6,833 nucleotides of DNA from an uncultured bacterium. GTDB lineage: Bacteria; Bacteroidota; Bacteroidia; Bacteroidales; Bacteroidaceae. The stretch is from positions 1 to 6,833 of the forward strand of contig CAJMQV010000104.1 of assembly GCA_905215575.1 (NCBI GenBank), written 5' to 3'. The translations under genes and the position numbers were made by a program. Shown here piece by piece: positions 1 to 6,833 of the stretch. The notes below the pieces were generated by a model. That model did not search any database and was not told the origin of the DNA. It was given only the letters and a program-made list of their open reading frames with translations. The first letter of the stretch is position 1, and every line of letters begins with the position of its first letter.

Positions 1-46
1 AGTTTTTAATTTTAGGCTACATTTTGTTGATGATAAATTTAATGAT

Positions 47-2524
47 ATGAAAATTCACTTTTTGGCAGCCTTGTCTTTGTTGGCTTGTGCCGGTTGTACC
101 ACAGTACGTTTTTCTGAGAAGGTAAATTCCGTTTCAGGAATTTATCCCAGTCTGGCTTATTATAATAACGAAGGAGAATGCGGGACCGGAGCGGTTGTTC
201 CTTGGGCAAACCGTTTGTGGATTGTTACTTACGGTCCTCATCTGCCTATGGGGTCATCCGATAAATTATATGAAGTGACTCCGGACTTGAAGCAGATTGT
301 CCGTTCCGAGAGTATTGGAGGTACTCCGGCCAACCGCATGATTCATCGGGAGAGTGGTCAGTTGTTTATCGGGCCTCATGTTATTGATTCTACCGGTCGC
401 GTACGTACTATTCCTTATAAGATCATGCCCGGTCGCCATACCGGTAATGCCCGCCATTTAACCGATCCAGTACATAAGATTTATTATGGAACGATGGAGG
501 AGGGCATTTATGAAGTAGACGTGAACACATTAGCCGTGAAAGAACTATATCATGATGCCAATTTCCAGAAAAATCCGGATGGAACAAAGGGGTATGGTCC
601 TATCGGTGCCATGTTGCCGGGTGTGCATGGAAAAGGACTGTATTCGGGACAGGGTGTATTGCTGTTTACCAATAATGGAGAAGGATCTCAAGAAGCGCTG
701 ACCAAGTTTGATATTGAGGCCGGAGTATTGGCCGAATGGAATAGTAAGGACTGGAAGGTGGTGCGTCGTAACCAGTTTGTAGAGGTTACCGGTCCCGGAG
801 GAATTCATGGAAACTCCCATCCGGAAACGGACCCGATATGGGCCACCGGATGGGATTATAAATCCGTTATTTTAGGAGTGCGTGATAGCAAACAGGGATG
901 GAGCTTCTACCGTTTACCCAAGGCCAGTCATTCTTATGATGGCGCTCATGGATGGAATACGGAGTGGCCCCGCATCCGTAATGTTGGAACAGAAGCGGAA
1001 CCTGATTATCTGATGACCATGCATGGTATGTTCTGGAAATTTCCCTCCCATTTTACGGCTCGTTCCAGTGCCGGTATTCGCCCACGGTCGGCATATCTGA
1101 AAGTCATCGGGGATTTTGCCCGTTGGAATGATAAACTGGTGTTTGGTTGTGATGATACGGCACAGAAAGAGTTCCTGAACAAACGGAAAGCAAAAGGAAA
1201 CTTGCCAGGTCCTGGACAATCCAATTCCAATATCTGGTTTACTTCTTTGGACAAACCGGATGAATTGGGACCGACTACTGCAACCGGTTCTGTCTGGATG
1301 AATGAGTCTGTCAAGGCCGGCGAATATTCCGAACCGTTTTTGTTTGCCGGTTGGCCCCACCGTTCGGTTTGGTTGGAAAATGATGGTGCGGATCAGGTTA
1401 CTTTTACTTTTGAAGTTGATCTGTTGGGTAATGGTCAGTGGTCTGCATTGAAGCAGGTAACACTGGCTCCCGGAACAACAGAAACCATTGAATTTGATAC
1501 TTCTGATTCAGGAGAATGGATTCGTGTCAAATCCGACGGGGCAACTAAGGCAACGGCTTGCTTTACCTATTCCGGAGAAGAAAACCGGAAGCGTAAAGCT
1601 GCTTCGATGTTTACGGGCCTGGCAAAGGTTTCGGAGCCACAGGAGCATTTGGGCGGTTTGCTGTATTCTTTGGGAAATAACAGAAGGGCTTTGGGGCTTC
1701 TTTCTTATCGTTATGTGAACGGACAACCTGCTGTTACCGGATATTATGAGATGAACGATACGTTGCAGCTGGTTCGGAAGGATGATGCAAAGACTCGTAA
1801 GTTTATCGAAGAAAAGTGTGTCGTGCCTTCAAAAGTGGTTTCTATAGAAGCTTCTTCAGTTCTGGTTACGGACGATAAGGGACGGAGATGGAGGTTGCCT
1901 TTGGGAGAAAAACAGTTTGCTCCGCTCACAGATAAGGCACAGCTGCGCATCTGTCGTGAGGTAGCCACAGAGCGTGACTTGTTCAGCTGTATGGGAACAT
2001 TTTATGAACTTCCGGCAGAGAATGCTGATGGCTTTGCGAAGATTCGTCCGATATCCACACATGATTACCAGATACACGATTATGTGTCTTACCGGGGAAT
2101 GATTTTACTTACGGGAGTGGAACCAAAGAAAGGGAAAAGGAATCCTCACATTATTGTTTCACAAGATGGACAAGCTGCCGTATGGGCAGGAGTTATTGAT
2201 GACTTGTGGCAGCTGGGAAAACCGAGAGGTCAGGGAGGTCCCTGGTGGAATCAGCAGGTTCAGTCTGGAGTTTATTCTGATCCATATCTAATCTCCTGTT
2301 ATGACCATAAGAAACTGACTTTATCTCATCAGTCTTCTGAGAAGGTAACTTTTACAGTGGAAGTAGACCCTACCGGTGATGGTAATTGGATGACTTACGC
2401 TACTTATGCTGTAAAACCAGGAGAACACTTTACACATCAGTTCCCGGATTCTTTTCAGGCACGTTGGATTCGCTTCAAAACGGATAAGAGTGCGTTGGTA
2501 ACCACTTGGTTGGATTATGATTGA
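47..2524 (+). CDS. Predicted lipoprotein of unknown function with a duplicated propeller/beta-sandwich module
   Basis: I do not recognise a named family. The start at 47 gives a short signal sequence (basic Lys2, hydrophobic stretch 5-13) ending in a lipobox-like CAGC with Cys17 as the likely lipidated residue, so the 825-residue product is probably membrane-anchored. No acidic export cluster follows the Cys, so surface exposure is uncertain. Residues 30-400 are rich in short beta-strand patterns with Gly/Asp turns, suggesting a propeller. Aromatic- and His-rich segments such as HGNSHPE (254-260), HSYDGAHGWN (295-304) and MHGMFWKFP (325-333) could form a binding or catalytic site. Residues 323-508 resemble 646-823: both have an HGMFWKFP/MGTFYELP-like start, an IRPxS motif, a Y-S-(D/E)-P-(F/Y)-L strand, VTFT(F/V)EVD, and a W-I-R near the end. 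The second halves look like a beta-sandwich that could bind carbohydrate. The gene faces the glycosidase operon. A role in glycan binding or cleavage is inferred from this setting only. Confidence 0.9.
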   Translation: MKIHFLAALSLLACAGCTTVRFSEKVNSVSGIYPSLAYYNNEGECGTGAVVPWANRLWIVTYGPHLPMGSSDKLYEVTPDLKQIVRSESIGGTPANRMIHRESGQLFIGPHVIDSTGRVRTIPYKIMPGRHTGNARHLTDPVHKIYYGTMEEGIYEVDVNTLAVKELYHDANFQKNPDGTKGYGPIGAMLPGVHGKGLYSGQGVLLFTNNGEGSQEALTKFDIEAGVLAEWNSKDWKVVRRNQFVEVTGPGGIHGNSHPETDPIWATGWDYKSVILGVRDSKQGWSFYRLPKASHSYDGAHGWNTEWPRIRNVGTEAEPDYLMTMHGMFWKFPSHFTARSSAGIRPRSAYLKVIGDFARWNDKLVFGCDDTAQKEFLNKRKAKGNLPGPGQSNSNIWFTSLDKPDELGPTTATGSVWMNESVKAGEYSEPFLFAGWPHRSVWLENDGADQVTFTFEVDLLGNGQWSALKQVTLAPGTTETIEFDTSDSGEWIRVKSDGATKATACFTYSGEENRKRKAASMFTGLAKVSEPQEHLGGLLYSLGNNRRALGLLSYRYVNGQPAVTGYYEMNDTLQLVRKDDAKTRKFIEEKCVVPSKVVSIEASSVLVTDDKGRRWRLPLGEKQFAPLTDKAQLRICREVATERDLFSCMGTFYELPAENADGFAKIRPISTHDYQIHDYVSYRGMILLTGVEPKKGKRNPHIIVSQDGQAAVWAGVIDDLWQLGKPRGQGGPWWNQQVQSGVYSDPYLISCYDHKKLTLSHQSSEKVTFTVEVDPTGDGNWMTYATYAVKPGEHFTHQFPDSFQARWIRFKTDKSALVTTWLDYD
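1013..1570 (+). repeat. Intragenic module copy 1 (residues 323-508 of the lipoprotein)
   Basis: This is the first copy of a diverged module seen by comparing the protein with itself. It runs from a Met-His-Gly-Met-Phe-Trp segment through IRPRS (345-349) and a WND-K-L-V-F strand. It then enters a sandwich-like part with GEYSEPFL (426-433), VTFTFEVDLLGNGQW (451-465) and GEWIRVKSD (489-497). The similarity is at protein level and is too diverged to be a recent DNA duplication. Ends are approximate. Confidence 0.65.
1982..2515 (+). repeat. Intragenic module copy 2 (residues 646-823 of the lipoprotein)
   Basis: This is the second copy of the module. It contains FSCMGTFYELP (646-656), IRPIS (666-670), GVYSDPYL (741-748), VTFTVEVDPTGDGNW (767-781) and ARWIRFKTD (805-813), in the same order and at similar spacing as copy 1. 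It ends the protein. The segment between the copies (about 509-645) looks like further beta strands, so the whole chain may be two propeller-plus-sandwich units, with the second propeller shorter. That architecture is inference. Confidence 0.65.
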
Positions 2525-2545
2525 TCCAAGTATTTTTATTATAAG

Positions 2546-2585
2546 AAGAGAGCTCAACTCAAAAGGCTATGAGTTGGGCTCTCTT
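2546..2585 (+). terminator. Strong hairpin between convergent genes, likely terminator
   Basis: Arms 2546-2561 and 2570-2585 pair over 16 positions with one G-U wobble, around an 8-base loop. The hairpin starts 22 bases after the lipoprotein stop codon. A short T-containing run follows on the + strand. On the - strand the bases after the stem are also T- and AT-rich, so it could stop transcription from both sides. The rest of the gap to the fucosidase stop (2586-2703) is AT-rich and shows no gene. Confidence 0.7.
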
Positions 2586-2703
2586 TATTAAATCACATAT
2601 ACAGTTTTCTGATTCTTATTTCTGATAGGAGAGGGTTTATATGCCCTTTTCATATCGTGATAAAAGGAATATCTGATTGAATAAATTGTCGCCGTATAGA
2701 ATA

Positions 2704-3747
2704 TTATAGATCCAGACGCTTCTTCAATGTCTGCAGAATTTCGATATCCTTGTCACGGAGTTTGCCTTCACGGGTTGGCGGGCAGTTCAGAATCAGAATA
2801 TTCTGGTTCTTGGTGCATTGTCTGTACAGCTTCTCCAATTCGTCAACCGATTTGAAGTCTTTATCCGTAGAGTTATAGAACCAGCATTTGCTGATGCATA
2901 CCGTAGATTCCCATGGCATGTAATACTGATTACCACTATACGTGAATGTTTTAGGATCCTGATCTGTTGGCAAGAACGGATCTCCCAGACGGAAGTCACT
3001 TGGGAAATAACGGATCGGGAAACCGGCTTTTTGCTTGTCAGGAGTGATCATATGGGCATCTGCATTCTCCGGAGAGCCGATACTCCAGTTAATACCGACC
3101 TGACAGTTCGGCATCTCTTTTTTGATGGTCTGATACAGATCCATAACCGGCCAGCGGAAGTTTTCTTTTGTCCATCCTCCGTCGAACCAGAATTCTACGA
3201 TTGGAGTATGCTTGCGGGCTATTTTGATAAGTTCCTTGATCTGATTGATCATATACTGGTTGTAAGCCGCATCCAATTCCTGTTTGTCCACCTGTGGATT
3301 TTCTTTTCTGTCCCACAAGGAATAGTAAAGTCCCAATCCGATATCATATTTCTTGCAGGCCTTGGCTACAGCCTCAACCACATTGGTAGGATTGCCAGAA
3401 CTGGCCACATCATATTCCGTATATTTGCTGTCCCACAGGCAAAAACCATCGTGATGCTTGGTGATGAGAATCACATACTTCATACCGGCATCTTTAGCAC
3501 TTTTAATCCATTGCTCCGCATCAATTGTCGGTGGATTATAAGATGAGGCCGGTTTGGAGCCGTCTGTCCACTCTTCATCATGGAAAGTATTGATTCCAAA
3601 ATGGATAAACATGCCATATTTGCGCTCAATCTGTTGCATTTGCGCTTTGCTGGGCTCGGTTGACGGTTTCGGTAAGATGATTTTCTGTGCCATGCTTTCT
3701 CCCCACAGGAAGCAGGAGAGACAGGCAATCCATAGTTGTTTTTTCAT
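2704..3747 (-). CDS. GH29 alpha-L-fucosidase, exported, catalytic domain only
   Basis: Predicted alpha-L-fucosidase (EC 3.2.1.51), which hydrolyses terminal alpha-linked L-fucose from glycans with retention of configuration. The start at 3747 gives 347 residues with a signal peptide (MKK, hydrophobic core 4-16, likely cleavage after the Ala at 20), so it acts in the periplasm or outside. An ATG two codons upstream (3753) is equally possible; one at 3789 would bury the signal peptide. Family motifs are in order: MFIHFG (46-51), ITKHHDGF (95-102), EFWFDGGW (185-192) with Asp189 as the expected nucleophile, PWEST (278-282) with Glu280 a possible acid/base, and the closing NILILNCPP (316-324). 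Many GH29 enzymes exceed 430 residues and carry a C-terminal beta-sandwich. This one ends just after the barrel, which looks natural because the final motif is complete. It is the last gene of the operon, 45 bases after the GH20 remnant. The GH29 call is firm; linkage preference is not readable. Confidence 0.95.
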   Translation of the reverse strand: MKKQLWIACLSCFLWGESMAQKIILPKPSTEPSKAQMQQIERKYGMFIHFGINTFHDEEWTDGSKPASSYNPPTIDAEQWIKSAKDAGMKYVILITKHHDGFCLWDSKYTEYDVASSGNPTNVVEAVAKACKKYDIGLGLYYSLWDRKENPQVDKQELDAAYNQYMINQIKELIKIARKHTPIVEFWFDGGWTKENFRWPVMDLYQTIKKEMPNCQVGINWSIGSPENADAHMITPDKQKAGFPIRYFPSDFRLGDPFLPTDQDPKTFTYSGNQYYMPWESTVCISKCWFYNSTDKDFKSVDELEKLYRQCTKNQNILILNCPPTREGKLRDKDIEILQTLKKRLDL

Positions 3748-3792
3748 AAGCATGTTTTTATTAGAAAAAGTTAATAATATTGGTGTCAATTT

Positions 3793-4599
3793 TTATTTGT
3801 CTGTTTCTACGGCAGAAAAATCCTTATAAGGTGCCAGTGAGAAAATGACATTTCCATACGAGTCTGTGCCTGTATATCCGGATACTTCCGCACGCAAGGT
3901 ATATTTTGCCTGAGGCTTATAATCTTTCACATCCAAAAAGTACAGATAGTTTTTAGGCTTTGAGGTGGCACGGGTTTCGTCGGCAAATCCACGGTGTGTA
4001 TCTTCTGCAATCACTTTACCGTTCTCCAGCAACTGCATCTTTTTGATGTTCAGTTTGTTCTTTCCTTTGGTATAGAACAAACCGGCCATGACTCTTCCGT
4101 TGGCATATACCTTCGGGGTTACATCCCATTTCCAAGCTACATAATCATTCGTCTTTACGTCTTTGGGCTCCCAAGTGGCGATGATGTGTCCGCCCGGACG
4201 GTAGTAGTCAATTTTCAGGGCATCCAGACGGTTATACTGCGGTGCCAGTCTCTTTTCAAAATCCTGGTAATCCTTTTTGTTGTCGGCCCAGGCGATTTCG
4301 GCAAGTGCCAAAAGGCGTGGGAAATTCTGTACATTGATATCCTTAACCTCCTGCGGTACGGCCGGCCACATATTGGCCTGTACGCCCAACAGACATTCTT
4401 TTTCCTTTTCAGTAAGACCGTTTGCCGGATCATATTCGTACACTTTCTGCAGTGAGATGGCATACGGATAAGCTAAATCAGCCAACAGACCGTCATCGGG
4501 ACTTCCCTGACGGATGTCGAAATACAGATGACTGCTTGGAGTCGCAATGGTCGGGAAACCATATTGTGCGGCATTCTTTACGGCTGAACTGCCTATCCA
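3793..4599 (-). pseudogene. GH20 beta-N-acetylhexosaminidase, C-terminal fragment without a start
   Basis: This is the downstream part of the broken GH20 gene, in a different frame from the upstream part. The recognisable reading starts at about 4599 with Trp-Ile-Gly-Ser-Ser, which matches the late-barrel SW-x-G region of GH20 enzymes. It continues with TPSSHLYFD (20-28 from that Trp), GVQANMW (72-78) and FPRLLALAEIAW (93-104). After that comes a C-terminal beta-rich domain of roughly 120 residues. The frame is blocked by a TGA at 4609-4611 and has no ATG until 4371, inside GVQANMW. The only earlier candidate is a TTG at 4485, with nothing to support its use. The fragment has no signal peptide and no catalytic Asp-Glu pair, so it cannot be active on its own. 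Apart from the junction it has no other lesion, which points to a recent break or an assembly error. Confidence 0.85.
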
Positions 4600-5537
4600 T
4601 ATACCTTTTCACTGGTCGGGTCGAGAGTATTCGGAGTAAACTGATGTCCCCAAACATGATAAGTGGCACAGAAAGGCATTACATAATCCGGATACAGATT
4701 GGAGCTTACCGCCAGTTCCGGATAATTGATCAGAACCGGCCAGCAGTGTCCCGGAACGTCTATTTCCGGAACAATCCGGATGTGTCTTGCCGCGGCATAA
4801 GCCACCAAATCCTTCATCTCCTCCTGTGTATAGAATCCACTACGTTTCTCCGGTTGCTTGTATTCATCGGGGAATCGAGTCGCCTTTTCCGAGGTCAGGT
4901 GCGGATATTTCTTGATTTCAATACGCCAGCCCTGATCATCAGTCAGATGCAGATGCAGGGTATTGAGCTTGTAGAGTGCCATGACATCTATATACTTCTT
5001 CAGAACATCCACCGAATAGAAGGTGCGGCTCACATCCTGCATATAACCGCGCCATTTGAAACGGGGACTATCCTGAACAGTGAGTGAAGGCAGGGATATT
5101 TCCTGGATATTTCCTTTTTCTTCCAGCACTTCTGCCGGTAACAGTTGGTTTACGGTCTGGGCACCATAGAACAGTCCGGCTGCTCCCTGACTTTCTATCA
5201 GTACTCTTTTTTTCGTGATGTTCAGGCTGTAGCTTTCCGTGTCGGTCGTTTTTTCCGGCAGTACGAAACAGATACCCTGCTTGTTGGCAGCACGGGTGGT
5301 TACTTTTACCGGCAGCTTTAGACCGGTACCTTTACGCAATGTAGCAGCCCACAGTTCGGCTGTAGCCGAAGCTTGAGGAGTGGCATAAATTATGGTCTTT
5401 GCACTAATCTGAAACCCTTTTTCGTTCTGTACGGATATATGAGTGGGTTTAGGAAGTATACAAGCCAACTCATCGGCCTGCATCCACAAAGGAAACAGAC
5501 TGAGGAGCAGCATGATGAGAATCTTATTTTTATTCAT
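4593..5537 (-). CDS. GH20 beta-N-acetylhexosaminidase, N-terminal fragment (truncated gene)
   Basis: This is the upstream part of a beta-N-acetylhexosaminidase, a family that removes terminal beta-GlcNAc or GalNAc by substrate-assisted catalysis. The ATG at 5537 begins a good signal peptide (Lys-rich start, hydrophobic 6-18, likely cleavage near Ala21), so the product is exported. Residues 25-150 match the small alpha/beta domain that precedes the GH20 barrel. The barrel follows with RGYMQDVSR (163-171), HLTDDQGWR (197-205) and EIDVPGH (258-264). The frame then ends at TAG 4593-4595, after PTSEKVYG, at residue 314. In intact relatives the helix leading to the GGDE catalytic motif comes next, and it is absent here. 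Total length would be about 670-690 residues if the missing block were restored. The gene starts 18 bases after the GH89 stop, so it is probably co-transcribed. The truncated product is predicted to be inactive and probably unstable. Confidence 0.88.
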   Translation of the reverse strand: MNKNKILIMLLLSLFPLWMQADELACILPKPTHISVQNEKGFQISAKTIIYATPQASATAELWAATLRKGTGLKLPVKVTTRAANKQGICFVLPEKTTDTESYSLNITKKRVLIESQGAAGLFYGAQTVNQLLPAEVLEEKGNIQEISLPSLTVQDSPRFKWRGYMQDVSRTFYSVDVLKKYIDVMALYKLNTLHLHLTDDQGWRIEIKKYPHLTSEKATRFPDEYKQPEKRSGFYTQEEMKDLVAYAAARHIRIVPEIDVPGHCWPVLINYPELAVSSNLYPDYVMPFCATYHVWGHQFTPNTLDPTSEKVYG

Positions 5538-5555
5538 AATGATTTTCTTTGTTAT

Positions 5556-6833
5556 TTACAAGTTCCGGAAAACCTCTGTGGCTACTTTTACCACATCTCC
5601 TTCCGGTTCAGAGGAGTAAGGATTATGTTGCAGGGTCCAGGGTTCTTCCAATGCATAATAATCCGGATTTGCAACCTGTTTGCCGTCCAGACGCTGACGC
5701 AGAATGTCGAAATAGGTGTTCCATCTCATCTTATAGAAGTCCCGGAGCAGACCGTTCCATTCGCGGTGCGCATAGTCACGCAATCCGCCTTGGTCGGCTG
5801 CCGTACGGTTTCCCCAAGTGGTAATCTGCACACGGGCATTCCATTCATACAGATTCTTTTCCTCTTCGGTATGTCCCAGCTTGCGGGCTGCCTGTAACCA
5901 GGTTCCCACTTTAAATTCCGGACGGGTAGCCAGTAGTTTGTCCTGCATGTCTATCAGACGGATAAAGCGTTCGGCTGCCTGATTGAAAAGTTCCTTTTCG
6001 CCGCTCTTGTAGGCGCTGACTACAATCGGGTAGACCAAGCGTCCTTTTTCGGCCACAGCCTGACGCACGATATCCACCAGATCATACTCAAAATTATTGT
6101 TTCCCTGGAATGTCGGAGCAGCCTCCACCATCAAGCGAGCTGCCTGAATTACGTCCTGCGGGTTATAGTAGTCGCTCATTTCCGACCAGCTTGAAGCCTG
6201 ATAGGCATTCAGTGACGGACGGGCACAGAAGAGTGATTCGTGTGTTCCCTGCTGGGTGGATTTCTCCGGACAGTTATAGATGGAGTTGCTCAGAATCGTC
6301 CATGCTTTCAATACACGCTCATCCTTTTTTCCATATCGGGCGGCGACATAATCTTCCAACCACTGCTCCTTGGTGAAGGAAGTGCTGCGCCAGGGCAGTT
6401 CGCACAAGAGTTCGTACATCACCGGATTGTTCTCAATGCCTTCCATGGTCAGACCTACGCCTTTGAGTGTAGCTCCGAAGCGGCTTTCTTTGGCCTGATA
6501 GAATTTCCGGATTACGGTTTCCATTTTTCCGTGCAGTCCCACGTTACCGCCATAGTTCAGCAACATACAATATAGCCAGTCGTGTCCGTCAAATCCATTT
6601 TCCCGTTTCCATCCGGAGCTTGGGTCGCCCCATTGCGGACGGCTTTCCGAGAACAGGTCGAGCACAATCAAGTCTCCTTTGGGAATACCGCCAATCAGCT
6701 GCGGGCGTGGATTGGCTTGCCAGGCCTGAGCTACCCATACTGCATTTTTATTGGTCTGTTTCATGGCTTTCCAGATAGCTATTCCGGCCGCATTCAGATC
6801 TACACCGGCCACGTTTCCGCCTTCGTGGAATGG
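5556..6833 (-). CDS. GH89 alpha-N-acetylglucosaminidase (NAGLU family), 5' end outside the window
   Basis: Predicted alpha-N-acetylglucosaminidase (EC 3.2.1.50), which removes terminal alpha-linked GlcNAc, for example the alpha-1,4-GlcNAc cap of gastric-type mucin or related host glycans. The frame is open to the window edge and shows the last 425 residues, roughly 60 percent of a usual family member. The first visible residues are PFHEGG. Its Glu (codon 6822-6824) aligns with the first catalytic Glu of human NAGLU, in FNEM. NYGGNVGLHG follows at visible residues 93-102, then TMEGIENNP with the second catalytic Glu at 131 (codon 6441-6443). From about residue 155 the chain is the helical C-terminal domain, including ARPSLNAYQ and the late NARVQITTWG (332-341). 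The gene ends at TAA 5556-5558 with no lesion. It is the first gene of the visible operon. Any signal peptide lies outside the window. The catalytic-residue assignments rest on my memory of the family. Confidence 0.95.
   Translation of the reverse strand, partial: PFHEGGNVAGVDLNAAGIAIWKAMKQTNKNAVWVAQAWQANPRPQLIGGIPKGDLIVLDLFSESRPQWGDPSSGWKRENGFDGHDWLYCMLLNYGGNVGLHGKMETVIRKFYQAKESRFGATLKGVGLTMEGIENNPVMYELLCELPWRSTSFTKEQWLEDYVAARYGKKDERVLKAWTILSNSIYNCPEKSTQQGTHESLFCARPSLNAYQASSWSEMSDYYNPQDVIQAARLMVEAAPTFQGNNNFEYDLVDIVRQAVAEKGRLVYPIVVSAYKSGEKELFNQAAERFIRLIDMQDKLLATRPEFKVGTWLQAARKLGHTEEEKNLYEWNARVQITTWGNRTAADQGGLRDYAHREWNGLLRDFYKMRWNTYFDILRQRLDGKQVANPDYYALEEPWTLQHNPYSSEPEGDVVKVATEVFRNL

Noticed and set aside
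18..26. Possible Bacteroides -7 element before the lipoprotein gene
   Set aside because: The sequence resembles TAnnTTTG but has one base too many, and the region where a -33 element would lie is mostly outside the window.
914..1360. Open frame of 148 codons on the - strand
   Set aside because: It is a shadow within the lipoprotein gene, with no supporting start context or domain.
2645..2667. Inverted repeat CCTTTT/AAAAGG in the convergent gap
   Set aside because: Only six pairs around an 11-base loop and no T-tract follows; too weak to call a terminator or operator.
2818..3546. Open frame of 242 codons on the + strand
   Set aside because: It lies antisense inside the GH29 gene, whose protein matches its family over its whole length; the + strand product shows no signal, domain or sensible composition.
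3766..3789. Possible internal promoter between the GH20 remnant and the GH29 gene
   Set aside because: On the - strand TTGACA (3784-3789) and a 7-of-8 match to TAnnTTTG (3766-3773) occur, but the spacing is short for a Bacteroides promoter and AT-rich gaps give such matches by chance.
4593..4599. Simple frameshift or programmed frameshift joining the two GH20 parts
   Set aside because: No slippery heptamer is evident, and shifting frame would still leave out about 90-110 residues, including the catalytic pair, so it could not restore an active enzyme.
4422..5087. Open frame of 221 codons on the + strand across the GH20 break
   Set aside because: It is antisense to clear GH20 sequence on both sides of the junction and has no recognisable motif; its being open across the junction is chance.

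Overview
The window looks like a stretch of chromosome from a gut Bacteroidales bacterium (Bacteroides, Phocaeicola or a close relative). The reasons are the gene content (a lipoprotein and a run of exported glycoside hydrolases on opposite strands), AT-rich leaders without a clear Shine-Dalgarno sequence, and protein sequences typical of host-glycan degraders in that order. No rRNA, tRNA, CRISPR array, insertion sequence or phage gene is visible.

Left part (47-2524, + strand): one long gene for an 825-residue predicted lipoprotein of a family I do not recognise. Its N-terminal half looks beta-rich and may be a propeller. A module of about 180 residues (propeller-like strands plus a beta-sandwich) occurs twice, at residues 323-508 and 646-823. 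A strong hairpin at 2546-2585 lies just after its stop codon, in the gap between convergent genes.

Right part (2704-6833, - strand): three co-directional genes read from right to left. They are a GH89 alpha-N-acetylglucosaminidase (5' end outside the window), a GH20 beta-N-acetylhexosaminidase, and a short GH29 alpha-L-fucosidase. Gaps are 18 and 45 bases, so one operon is likely. Together such enzymes would remove terminal alpha-GlcNAc, beta-GlcNAc/GalNAc and alpha-fucose from host mucin-type or similar glycans, probably in the periplasm. No SusC/SusD pair, regulator or sulfatase is in view, so membership of a polysaccharide utilisation locus is inferred.

The most notable feature is that the GH20 gene is broken. 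Its N-terminal part (4593-5537) stops at a TAG, and a C-terminal part (3793-4599) continues directly in another frame. The middle of the catalytic barrel, including the Asp-Glu catalytic pair expected in a Gly-Gly-Asp-Glu motif, is not encoded anywhere in the window. This is an internal deletion of a few hundred bases with a frame change, not a simple frameshift. It is either a genuine recent pseudogene or an assembly error. I see no convincing new multi-gene system; the unrecognised duplicated-module lipoprotein is the best candidate for undescribed biochemistry.
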